A stretch of DNA of 30,251 nucleotides from CAZEQL01 sp964514415 (GTDB taxonomy: Bacteria; Chloroflexota; Dehalococcoidia; GIF9; AB-539-J10), in contig CAZEQL010000009.1 of assembly GCA_964514415.1 (NCBI GenBank), forward strand, positions 1-30,251. The letters run 5' to 3'. The notes beneath the pieces were generated by a model that saw only the letters and a program-made list of their open reading frames with translations, was not told the DNA's origin and ran no database searches. This document shows positions 1 to 6,783 of the stretch, piece after piece (the stretch's first letter is position 1; each line of letters opens with the position of its first letter). A program made the position numbers and the translations under genes.

Positions 1-318
1 AGCTAGACCTCTTGCTTTAGCAAATTTTGCCCAAAATAGCCTCTCTCGTCCTGTCTGGGGCTACGTCCTTTGTCCCAAACTAGAGGGAAAGAGTCAAAAT
101 AGTAGAAATATCGTTGTTAATAGTGTGAAGAGAAGAGAAAAACCTCCCCTGTTATCACATAAGGAGCGGGTGTAATTGGTATCACAGTCTTTCTTGCTAC
201 CTCTGGAGTCGCCAATCTACCTGCATTGACACACCTCCTTAGACTTTTCCGAAGGATTTGATTTATCTTATATCGGGAAAGGTGCTAAAATTAGATTATC
301 AAGAAGGATGGAGGGAAA
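1..318. other. Gene-free left edge
   Basis: No convincing gene was found in this stretch. On the minus strand a ~45-codon stop-free frame runs from about position 250 down to about 115, but it has no start codon and I recognise no family, so it may be a worn gene or transposon end. The last bases before position 319 hold the ribosome binding site (GGAGGG, about 310-315) of the first gene. Confidence 0.4.
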
Positions 319-636
319 ATGGGTGATATTTTAGATAAAGCCACAGCACTTATCAAATGTAAGGAATGTCCCTGGTATAAGAATTGCCTGACTCCGATGC
401 AGGTTAGTAATGAGGACATCGGGCAGTTCAGATTGATGATGCAAGGAGCAAATCTTCCTGAGTCGGCTAAAAGTGAAATGGAGCAGATTCTGGAAAGCAT
501 AGCCGTCACTAGCCAGAATGTAATTCTGCAGAGCTGCCCTGTATTCACTCAGCGTCTCAAGGAAAACCTCAGGCTTGCCCAGCGAATCAAGGAGATGATG
601 CAGAATTGGGGAAAGGAAGAGGAGTGCAAGGATTAG
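319..636 (+). CDS. Small cysteine-containing protein of unknown function
   Basis: This 105-residue soluble protein is not one I recognise. Near its N terminus it carries C14-x2-C17-x5-C23, with a fourth cysteine at C73 in a Ser-Cys-Pro context, so a metal or Fe-S site made of four cysteines is possible. The rest is mostly helical and charged, with no signal peptide or membrane segment. The ATG is preceded at good spacing by GGAGGG, which fixes the start. The gene ends 23 bp before the MEMO-family gene on the same strand, so the two are probably co-transcribed. Coding is supported by length, ribosome binding site and the cysteine pattern. The function is open. Confidence 0.7.
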   Translation: MGDILDKATALIKCKECPWYKNCLTPMQVSNEDIGQFRLMMQGANLPESAKSEMEQILESIAVTSQNVILQSCPVFTQRLKENLRLAQRIKEMMQNWGKEEECKD

Positions 637-659
637 TAACGCTTTAGAGGGGGTGTTCT

Positions 660-1496
660 ATGAGGGTGAGAAAACCTGCAGTGGCAGGTATGTTTTACGC
701 TAGCACTGCTAAAGAACTCAGAGAACAACTTGAATGGTGTTATGAACATGAACTTGGCCCGAAAACTATGCCCCAGGTGAATGCTGAAGGACCCAGAGAA
801 ATCATCGCTATTGTTGTTCCTCATGCAGGTTATCGTTATTCTGGACCGGTAGCAGCTCATGCTTATAGAGAGCTTGCCTGTGACGGAATATTTGATACGG
901 CAGTGATACTTGGACCCAACCATACTGGCTATGGCCCTCGAGTTTCCATGTGGACAGAAATTCCTTGGGAGACACCTTTTGGAGAGGTGAAAATAAATGA
1001 GGAACTGGCTCAAACCTTTTCAGGAGGGATAATTGAGGCAGATACAACAGCCCACATAAATGAGCATAGCATCGAAGTGCAGTTACCCTGGCTTCAGCAT
1101 CTTTATGGGGAACTATTGAAGATCGTGCCCATAACTATGCTGGCTCAGGATATAGAGACTGCTAGAGAAGTTGGCAAGGCTATCTCCCAGGTTAGTAATA
1201 ACAGCATAATCATAGCTACTAGCGACTTCACTCATTATGAGCCTCACTCCGTGGCTACAGAGAAAGATAAATCTATGATAGAGGCAATAATTAATTTGGA
1301 TGAAGAAGAACTATATAAGCAACGAGACCTCCTTAATAGCACAATGTGCGGTTTTGGACCGGTAGCTTCAGCTATTGTAGCAGCCAAAGAAATGGGAGCA
1401 AAAATAGCAAATTTGTTGAAGTATACCACTAGCGGGGATACAACTGGGGATTTCGCCCAAGTGGTGGGCTATGGTTCTATTGTAATAAGGCGCTAG
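660..1496 (+). CDS. amrB: MEMO-family protein (AmmeMemoRadiSam system protein B)
   Basis: This 278-residue protein matches the MEMO family, which has the LigB-like dioxygenase fold. The conserved stretches are PHAGYRYSGP (about 54-63), GPNHTGYG (85-92), EHSIEVQLPW (135-144), SDFTHYEP (188-195) and MCGFGP (229-234). Human MEMO1 binds metal through two His and one Cys. The equivalents here appear to be H55, H88 and C230. In bacteria and archaea this protein often sits with AMMECR1 and a radical SAM protein, but neither partner is next to it in this window. The biochemical role in prokaryotes is not settled. The ATG at 660 has a purine-rich AGAGGGGG upstream. The gene probably forms a transcription unit with the small Cys protein before it and converges on the phosphodiesterase gene. 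Confidence 0.9.
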   Translation: MRVRKPAVAGMFYASTAKELREQLEWCYEHELGPKTMPQVNAEGPREIIAIVVPHAGYRYSGPVAAHAYRELACDGIFDTAVILGPNHTGYGPRVSMWTEIPWETPFGEVKINEELAQTFSGGIIEADTTAHINEHSIEVQLPWLQHLYGELLKIVPITMLAQDIETAREVGKAISQVSNNSIIIATSDFTHYEPHSVATEKDKSMIEAIINLDEEELYKQRDLLNSTMCGFGPVASAIVAAKEMGAKIANLLKYTTSGDTTGDFAQVVGYGSIVIRR

Positions 1497-1505
1497 AAAT
1501 TGCTG

Positions 1506-1970
1506 CTAGCGGGAGCTTATTATCTCTCCTTTGATTTCTTCTCCAACTGTGAGAATACCAAAGGAATTTGTTGCGTCTCCTGGATTGAAGAAAAGAATGC
1601 CTTCTATGACTTTGTTTTGGGGCTGATGAGAATGACCATAAACGATGACAGCTATTTGATCTTGGTCAAATGTTTTTCTTACTCTGTGCTCTATTCCCCA
1701 AGGGCTGCCTGAACCATGGGTGATGCCAATCTTTTTATCTTCTATTTTAAATATTATCTTTGTAGGCAATATGTTTTTTAGCTCAATTGAATCCATATTG
1801 CCTTGAACTGCTTTCATCTCTCCCAGTTGCTTCAGGCCTTTGAACACCTCTAGGGTAGTAAAATCTCCGGCATGGATTATCAAGTCTACTGTAGAAAGAG
1901 AATCAATTATCTTTTTAGGAATGTCCTCAAGAGAGTTAACATGGGTATCAGAAAGCACACCTATCCTCAA
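1506..1970 (-). CDS. YfcE/MJ0936-type metallophosphoesterase
   Basis: This 154-residue protein is a compact calcineurin-like phosphoesterase of the YfcE/MJ0936 type, a family of metal-dependent phosphodiesterases. All the expected dimetal ligands are present in order: D8 and H10 in SDTH, D36 in GDF, N58 in GNMD, H85 in THG, and H113 and H115 in GHSH. The length is normal for the family. It is cytosolic, with no signal peptide. The physiological substrate cannot be told from sequence. It converges on the MEMO gene with only 9 bp between the stop codons. The start is the ATG at 1970; no strong ribosome binding site is visible. Confidence 0.9.
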   Translation of the reverse strand: MRIGVLSDTHVNSLEDIPKKIIDSLSTVDLIIHAGDFTTLEVFKGLKQLGEMKAVQGNMDSIELKNILPTKIIFKIEDKKIGITHGSGSPWGIEHRVRKTFDQDQIAVIVYGHSHQPQNKVIEGILFFNPGDATNSFGILTVGEEIKGEIISSR

Positions 1971-2050
1971 AACATAACTCCTTTTTTAACTTATGTAATT
2001 GCTTGAAAAAAGATACTATCACTTCGTGTAAGGGAGCTTCAGGGATAACT

Positions 2051-2284
2051 TCAACTTACTTGGTAGTCTTGAGAAGTAACTTGTTTTACCAATTGGATGG
2101 TTTTGTCCATATTAGATAGAGAAAACGATAACCCCATTTGTTTTAATTCGGGATAGCCTAATCCGCGAAACAGTCTTTGTCCTGCCACCCTAGTCATTTC
2201 ATCATAAATAACTGGCCACTCTGGGCTCTGTCTCTGGGCACAGAAAAGTATAAAATCACGAACTTGAGATGACGAATTATCCAC
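2051..2284 (-). CDS. Small hypothetical protein
   Basis: A 77-residue frame that I do not recognise. It is rich in hydrophilic and aromatic residues and has no obvious motif. The start would be a GTG at 2284, because a stop lies four codons upstream in frame. No Shine-Dalgarno sequence is seen. A promoter-like TTGCAT-18 bp-TAAAGT on the same strand would begin transcription 2 nt before the GTG, which would make it leaderless like some other genes here. It lies downstream of rnpB on the same strand. The case rests on frame length and that promoter, so it could still be spurious. Confidence 0.45.
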   Translation of the reverse strand: MDNSSSQVRDFILFCAQRQSPEWPVIYDEMTRVAGQRLFRGLGYPELKQMGLSFSLSNMDKTIQLVKQVTSQDYQVS

Positions 2285-2292
2285 AGGCTGCT

Positions 2293-2322
2293 ACTTTACA
2301 GTTAGAACCAGAATTTATGCAA
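2293..2322 (-). promoter_or_regulatory. Candidate promoter for the small minus-strand ORF
   Basis: On the minus strand a -35-like TTGCAT (2317-2322) and a -10-like TAAAGT (2293-2298) are separated by 18 bp. The predicted first base is about 2286, 2 nt before the GTG at 2284. The match is moderate. Confidence 0.3.
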
Positions 2323-2476
2323 ACCTGCTCATGGCTGCTTAAACATTATCTTCTCCCTTACTTTTGCCTTAAATACTCCTCTGGTTAAGGCTTAAGCCTC
2401 ACCTCTATCCTTAAGCAAGTATAAAAATTTAAGAATATTTTCGTCTTGGTATTGACATAAAAGGGTAGCGAAGGTA

Positions 2477-2835
2477 GGGCAAGTAAACCTATAAGCCGAG
2501 TTCTGTACTCCAAAACGGAGCGGTGACCATCTATCTAGCCCTGATGTTACCACCAGGGTCAAGCGACCAACCCAGGGGCATCAGCCGAGCACTTCAATCG
2601 CCCCTCTATTCGGTCTTGCTCCAGGTGGGGTTTGCCCAGCCAACTAGTCACCTAGCTGCTGGTAAGCTCTTACCTTACCATTTCACCCTTACTCCACGAG
2701 AATGGAGCGGTATGTTTCTGTGGCACTTTCCATAAGGTTACCCTTTCTGGGTGTTACCCAGCACCTTGCTCAGTGGAGCTCGGACTTTCCTCCCTGTAAG
2801 TTAAATACAGAGCGGTCACCCGGTTTGCTTGCCCC
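2477..2835 (-). ncRNA. rnpB: RNase P RNA, bacterial class A
   Basis: This is the catalytic RNA of ribonuclease P, which trims the 5' ends of tRNA precursors. Read on the minus strand it carries the universal P4 strand and its surroundings (GAGGAAAGTCCGAGCTC), the conserved ACAGAAACATACCGC block, AGATAGATGGTCACC, and ACAGAACTCGGCTTAT near the 3' end. The two ends pair as helix P1: GGGCAAGCAAACC at the 5' end with GGTTTACTTGCCC at the 3' end, 12 of 13 positions matched. That sets the boundaries and gives about 359 nt, normal for class A. The gene follows the zinc-ribbon protein gene on the same strand but has its own promoter. An 'ORF' read from the opposite strand here is an artefact. Confidence 0.97.
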
Positions 2836-2841
2836 AGGTTT

Positions 2842-2870
2842 AGTTTATAGCTAATGAAGACGAAGGTCAA
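2842..2870 (-). promoter_or_regulatory. rnpB promoter
   Basis: On the minus strand TTGACC (2865-2870) and TAAACT (2842-2847) are separated by 17 bp. The expected start, seven bases past the -10, is 2835. That is exactly the first G of the P1 helix of RNase P RNA, and this agreement makes the assignment strong. Confidence 0.75.
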
Positions 2871-2879
2871 ATTTCTTTG

Positions 2880-3572
2880 TTATTCCAAATACAATATTCG
2901 GCTGCAGTTATTGCATTGGATTAAATCACCAGCTTTAGCCTTTTGCCATTGGCTTATGGGTAAGGTGATATAGCATCCCTGGCATCTTCCTTGCTCTACT
3001 TTGGCTACGGCTCCCCCCCTTGCTAGCCTAATTTGCTCATAAAGTTTAAGAGCTCCTGAGTTAATTTGTTGTGTTAGTTCTCGGCGGTTTTTGCTGAAAC
3101 TGATAAGCTCAGCTTCAATTTCAGTTTTCTTTTGGTTAAGCGACTCTTGCCTTTGTTGCCATTCCTGCCTCAACTTCTGAAGCTCCTCGGTGTTAGTCAT
3201 TACTTCCGCTTCTACCTCTTCCACCCGGCCCATCAATTCTAGTAGCTCATCCTCTTTTCTCCTAACTTTGTTCTTAAAGTTTTTGACTTCACTCTCAAGG
3301 TTAATTAACTCCTTAGGATTTTTTACTGTGCCATTATAAAGTTTACTGTTGAGGTAGTTACTCTTACCTTGCAGTTCCTTTAGCTCCCATTCGACACTCT
3401 TTTGCTCCCCCCTCACATTTGTCAATTGTTGTTTTTGTGAAGTAAGCTTAAACTCAGCCGCTGCCAAAGCCTTGTTGTCGAGTTGATTTTCAATCTCATT
3501 TAGCGACTGCTGCTTTCTTTGAAGTTCGCTATCAATCTGCTGTAACTTATAAAGCTGCCCTGGCAAATTCAT
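2880..3572 (-). CDS. Coiled-coil protein with C-terminal C4 zinc ribbon (COG1579/CT398-like)
   Basis: With the ATG at 3572 this is a 230-residue protein. Residues about 5-180 are a long, charged, heptad-like coiled coil rich in Glu, Lys, Gln and Leu. The C terminus is a C4 zinc ribbon with C197-x2-C200 and C220-x2-C223. This is the architecture of COG1579; Chlamydia CT398 is a studied member. The molecular role is not well defined. A longer frame opens at a TTG at 3611, but that TTG is part of a TTGACA promoter box, so the ATG at 3572 is preferred. The predicted transcript starts about 4 nt before that ATG and no ribosome binding site is present, so the mRNA is probably leaderless. rnpB follows directly downstream, an arrangement I recall from actinobacteria as well. 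Confidence 0.88.
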   Translation of the reverse strand: MNLPGQLYKLQQIDSELQRKQQSLNEIENQLDNKALAAAEFKLTSQKQQLTNVRGEQKSVEWELKELQGKSNYLNSKLYNGTVKNPKELINLESEVKNFKNKVRRKEDELLELMGRVEEVEAEVMTNTEELQKLRQEWQQRQESLNQKKTEIEAELISFSKNRRELTQQINSGALKLYEQIRLARGGAVAKVEQGRCQGCYITLPISQWQKAKAGDLIQCNNCSRILYLE

Positions 3573-3582
3573 GCTTGCGCTT

Positions 3583-3611
3583 ATTGTAATGAGCAACTTA
3601 AGCGCTGTCAA
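3583..3611 (-). promoter_or_regulatory. Sigma70-type promoter giving a near-leaderless mRNA
   Basis: On the minus strand a perfect TTGACA (3606-3611), a 17-bp spacer and TACAAT (3583-3588) are present. The expected first base is about 3576, only 4 nt before the ATG at 3572. Confidence 0.75.
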
Positions 3612-4017
3612 AGATATGGTTATTTACTTTTAGGGTTAGGGCTGGGCAAAATCTGAAATGTGAAGCTGTATAACATTAAAATCGCCTCAACGATAGCGGA
3701 TTAGTAAGTATTTTTGCCATCAGATATTCTCTCCTTGGAACATACCCTTGTATTTTCGATTAGCTTTCCGGCTCAAGCGTAAGAAGACAAATTGAACAAT
3801 ACCGGCATTGCTATCTCTTTCCCTGCTAGGTCAATGCCATTAATCGAACTTGTTTCTCAGCGTGAAGTATGCTTTCAACTAAAGGGGCATTACTCTCAGC
3901 AAACTTCAAATATCCTTACTTGCAAGAACAGGAGACTTTCTTACTATACCACTTAGGAAGCTGCCCTATCTTGATAACTAACTATTGATATAAAGGTAAG
4001 GGAAAATACAAATTTCT
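3612..4017. other. Gene-free stretch, possibly a decayed gene
   Basis: No intact gene is seen in these ~400 bp. On the minus strand, protein-like fragments in different frames lie at about 3750-3960 and are broken by stops and frame changes. This suggests an old, decayed gene, but I cannot name its family. Confidence 0.3.
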
Positions 4018-4554
4018 TCAAAGCCTGTAGCTGTCTCGGTAATACACTAACAGATATAGCTCTCTGAGCAAGTCAGACTCGTTGTGGCGAATAATCTGCT
4101 GTAAATAAATTTTGTCTCCCGTGTAAAGAAACTTCTTCCATAGCTCTGGGACATCTTTGCCACTCATTACTACTTCGCCGAAATAATCTTCTGCATGTGA
4201 AAACAATTCATCCAGTTTAGGCCATTTGAGACCAAGTTGGTCTGCTTTTTCTTTCCAGGGCTGAAACAAGTCTATTCCTTCTATATTCATTCCTTTAGCT
4301 TTGAGAAATTCTTTTTCGAAGGAGAGATTATAAGCATAAATTGGCTGGGGCAACCTTGAAACGAGTTCGGCAATCTGAATAAGGAACGGTTCTTCTTCCC
4401 TGGAAGTTCGGCATATTATCTCAAGATGACTTCTTTGAATATAGCCAAAAACCACTAACTCATCGTGGTTTTTATCAAGCCCAGTAGTTTCTATGTCAAC
4501 CAAAGTTCCCTGTGGAATGCTTACTATTAACTCCCGACTATATGATGTGGTCAT
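4018..4554 (-). CDS. DEDD-family 3'-5' exonuclease (YprB/RNase H-like)
   Basis: This 178-residue protein has the signature of the DnaQ-like/RNase H-like exonuclease superfamily. D20 and E22 in VDIETTGL form motif I. Motif II is the stretch around YNLSFEKEFL (about 74-83), where the usual Asp is Glu. Motif III is HNESD (H157 to D161). The H-x3-D spacing fits the YprB-type Y-N-x2-D pattern with His in place of Tyr. The whole protein is essentially this one domain. It probably acts on DNA or RNA ends in the cytosol with two metal ions. The start is ATG 4554, with AGGA close upstream. It is transcribed alone, about 450 bp upstream of the zinc-ribbon gene on the same strand. Confidence 0.8.
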   Translation of the reverse strand: MTTSYSRELIVSIPQGTLVDIETTGLDKNHDELVVFGYIQRSHLEIICRTSREEEPFLIQIAELVSRLPQPIYAYNLSFEKEFLKAKGMNIEGIDLFQPWKEKADQLGLKWPKLDELFSHAEDYFGEVVMSGKDVPELWKKFLYTGDKIYLQQIIRHNESDLLRELYLLVYYRDSYRL

Positions 4555-4743
4555 CTTTCCTATTTTTTGGCTAAGTATTATACAGACTGGATTGCACCAA
4601 AGGTAGCAGAATAAGCTAAAATTATTGTCAGGCTATTTAACATATCTCTTAATCAGTATCTTGCTCACCATTATCTTGAATTTTGTCATCCACCTATCTA
4701 AATAACCGCCGAAGTACTAAAATGGTATGTCTAACTATAAAGG

Positions 4744-4772
4744 GAGCAGGCTCCAACATCTGAAGCCTGCTC
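4744..4772. repeat. 9-bp perfect inverted repeat
   Basis: GAGCAGGCT (4744-4752) and AGCCTGCTC (4764-4772) form a perfect 9-bp stem with an 11-nt loop. No clear T-run follows on either strand, so it is not a classic intrinsic terminator. It lies between the minus-strand exonuclease gene and the plus-strand regulator gene. Confidence 0.55.
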
Positions 4773-4866
4773 TTGAATATCCACTATTCAATTAGCTATC
4801 ACCCTTACTCTTCCACTTCAACTTTAGGTTGAATTTCTATTGCTCCACTCCCTTGGAGCCTTACAT

Positions 4867-4952
4867 CATCAGCGAAGAGCTCAGGGCTTCCCACTGCTCT
4901 GCGCCAACGCAATTTACTTCACTACCAAGCCCCACGCCTCTTTACGCTGACG
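4867..4952 (-). ncRNA. Candidate structured RNA (nested stem-loop)
   Basis: Bases 4867-4879 pair with 4938-4952 over 13 pairs with a 2-nt bulge (4943-4944). Inside this, 4883-4889 pairs with 4927-4933 over 7 pairs. Inside that, 4900-4903 pairs with 4908-4911 around a 4-nt loop. In both larger helices one pair is G.U when read on the minus strand but A-C when read on the plus strand, so the minus strand is the better RNA candidate. I do not recognise the family. It stands in a gene-free stretch of about 550 bp (4555-5108) that holds no convincing gene. The plus-strand frame at 4829-5071 has no ribosome binding site and overlaps this fold. Confidence 0.35.
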
Positions 4953-5091
4953 GAGAGCTTCCTCTGGGAAAGAACCACTGGCACAACAATGCTTGCTTTT
5001 GTGTCATACCTTCCCTCCTGCTAAGCAATATCACACTCTCTTACTCAGCGGAGTTATTGTATCAAATATAGGAGTGTGCGTCAAATTACTA

Positions 5092-5100
5092 TGGTATAAT
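5092..5100 (+). promoter_or_regulatory. Extended -10 promoter of the wHTH regulator
   Basis: TGGTATAAT combines a perfect -10 (5095-5100) with the TGn extension. The expected first base is about 5107, 2 nt before the ATG at 5109. No good -35 is seen, as is common for extended -10 promoters. Confidence 0.7.
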
Positions 5101-5108
5101 GATTTGAC

Positions 5109-5906
5109 ATGGTAGAAATACTGCGAAGTAAAAACCTGGCTACCAAATTTCAGATATTGCTGGAAGTAGCAGCGAATCAACCCAATATACAACAGAAAGA
5201 TATCGCTACAAAGTTGGATATTACCTCTCAAGCAGTTTCGGAGTATGTTAAGGAATTGATAAAGGATGGCTGGCTTAGCTCCCAAGGTCGCTCTAGATAT
5301 AAAGTAACCCGACAAGGCGTAGATTGGATTTTAAGGATGACCAGACAGCTGCAAAGTTATTCTTCCTTTGTAAGCAAGGCAATAAGCGATATAGTAACTT
5401 CCACCGCTATAGCTGATAGTGACTTAGCCATAGGCCAGCCTGCATCCCTATATATGAAGGATGGATTGCTATTCGCCTCCGATGTTATAAGTGAGGAGGG
5501 AGCTAAAGGGATAATTGTATCTGAGGCTAAAAAAGGCGAGGATGTCGGCGTATCAAATATAGAAGGGGTGATAAGTCTAAAGACAGGCAAGGTAGCTATA
5601 GGCAAAGTGCCTAATGTGCGAGAGGGAGGTTTCAGAAACATTAACATTGCTCGATTAAAAGACGAAGTGATTAAGGCAAAGTTAATTGGGACAATTGGTA
5701 TTGAAGCCTTGGTCGCATTAAAGCAGATAGGAGTGAAGCCTGATTATCTTTACGGTGTTAAAGAAGCAGCTATAGAGGCAGCTTATTGTGGGATGCCTTT
5801 CTTAGTGATCTGTGCTGAAGATAGCATTGCTGGGTTAACTCAAAGGGTGGAAGATGAAAACCTAGATTACCGAATCATTGACTTGAGAAAAATATCTGCT
5901 GACTGA
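5109..5906 (+). CDS. Archaeal-type winged-helix transcriptional regulator (COG1497-like)
   Basis: This 265-residue protein begins with a winged helix-turn-helix (about residues 8-75). It contains a QKDIATKLDITSQAVSEYVK recognition region and a wing ending at SRYKVTRQG. The remaining ~185 residues form a Gly/Val/Ile-rich alpha/beta domain. This layout resembles COG1497 regulators, which are mostly archaeal. The effector and targets are unknown. The ATG sits about 2 nt after the predicted transcription start and lacks a ribosome binding site, so the mRNA is probably leaderless. The gene converges on nadC, with 25 bp between the ends. That neighbourhood does not prove control of NAD synthesis. 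Family placement is from memory of the pattern and is moderately sure. Confidence 0.75.
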   Translation: MVEILRSKNLATKFQILLEVAANQPNIQQKDIATKLDITSQAVSEYVKELIKDGWLSSQGRSRYKVTRQGVDWILRMTRQLQSYSSFVSKAISDIVTSTAIADSDLAIGQPASLYMKDGLLFASDVISEEGAKGIIVSEAKKGEDVGVSNIEGVISLKTGKVAIGKVPNVREGGFRNINIARLKDEVIKAKLIGTIGIEALVALKQIGVKPDYLYGVKEAAIEAAYCGMPFLVICAEDSIAGLTQRVEDENLDYRIIDLRKISAD

Positions 5907-5931
5907 ATGACGTCGCTAGTGAAGACCAAAT

Positions 5932-6783
5932 TCAAATAGTGAACTCCAAACTAATATCTAAAGCCTTAGCTGAATGGGTAAGGGCGCCTATTGAGATGAA
6001 ATCAACACCCACTTCAGCTATAGCGCGAACTTTATCCAGAGTAATTCCTCCTGAGGCTTCAATTAAAGCACGGCCGTGAATTTTCCCTACTGCCTCACGC
6101 ATATCCTTGAGATTCATGTTGTCCAGCATAATGATATCCGCTCCAGCTTCAGCAGCTTCTACAGCCTCAAGCACAGTCTTGACCTCCATCTCAATCTTTA
6201 GCCGCTGCGAAGTGTTTTGTCGAGCTTCTGCTATAATTTCCTTGAGGTTTAGTCCACAGTTACGAAGTGCTACCAAATGGTTATCTTTGATGAGAATGCC
6301 ATCGCCCAAGTTCATGCGATGATTTTCTCCGCCGCCAACCTTAACAGCATATTTTTCTAATAACCTTAAACTCGGCGTTGTTTTTCTGGTATCCATAATA
6401 CGCACTGGCAATCCTTTAACCACCTCAACATAGCGATTTGTCTCTGAGGCAATGCCACTTAGCCGCTGGAGAAAATTCAGAGCCACCCTCTCTGCCTTAA
6501 GAATACTAGCAACATTACCTTCCACCTTAGCAATTATGCTGCCTGGTTCCAATTTAGACCCGTCTCCAAGAGAAATATCTACCTTTAACCCTGAATCAAC
6601 TTGATAGAAAACCTGCCTGGCTACCCCCACACCCGCTAGAATACCTTCGCATTTCGCTACAATAGAGGCTGTTCCCCATTGGTCACCTGATATCAACGCC
6701 TCAGTAGTAACATCACCCCAACCAAGGTCTTCAGCCAAAGCACGTTCAACAATGTCTTTAATTTGAATTTCAATTAGTTTCAT
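5932..6783 (-). CDS. nadC: Nicotinate-nucleotide pyrophosphorylase (carboxylating)
   Basis: NadC converts quinolinate and PRPP into nicotinate mononucleotide, CO2 and pyrophosphate, the third step of de novo NAD synthesis. The protein carries ERVALNFLQRLSGIA, the DTRKTTPSLRLLEKYAV block, GGGENHRMNLGDGILIKDNH (substrate and PRPP site), and EASGGI near the C terminus. With the ATG at 6783 it is 283 residues, the usual size. A longer frame opens at 6888, but the extra 35 residues are unlike the family and lie inside nadB. The chosen start overlaps the end of nadB by 14 nt, which points to translational coupling. It is the last gene of the probable miaB-yajC-nadA-nadB-nadC operon. Confidence 0.96.
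   Translation of the reverse strand: MKLIEIQIKDIVERALAEDLGWGDVTTEALISGDQWGTASIVAKCEGILAGVGVARQVFYQVDSGLKVDISLGDGSKLEPGSIIAKVEGNVASILKAERVALNFLQRLSGIASETNRYVEVVKGLPVRIMDTRKTTPSLRLLEKYAVKVGGGENHRMNLGDGILIKDNHLVALRNCGLNLKEIIAEARQNTSQRLKIEMEVKTVLEAVEAAEAGADIIMLDNMNLKDMREAVGKIHGRALIEASGGITLDKVRAIAEVGVDFISIGALTHSAKALDISLEFTI

Noticed and set aside
197..240. Minus-strand ATG at 226 with a strong AAGGAGGTGT
   Set aside because: The frame ends after nine codons, and no attenuator or downstream gene on that strand is visible, so a leader peptide cannot be supported.
2523..2735. A 70-codon plus-strand frame
   Set aside because: It lies wholly inside the RNase P RNA gene on the opposite strand, whose conserved elements and helices explain the sequence.
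4829..5071. An 80-codon plus-strand frame before the regulator
   Set aside because: No ribosome binding site, poor composition, and it overlaps the nested stem-loop. A minus-strand AGGAGG-ATG start at about 5007 in the same area runs into a stop after 21 codons.
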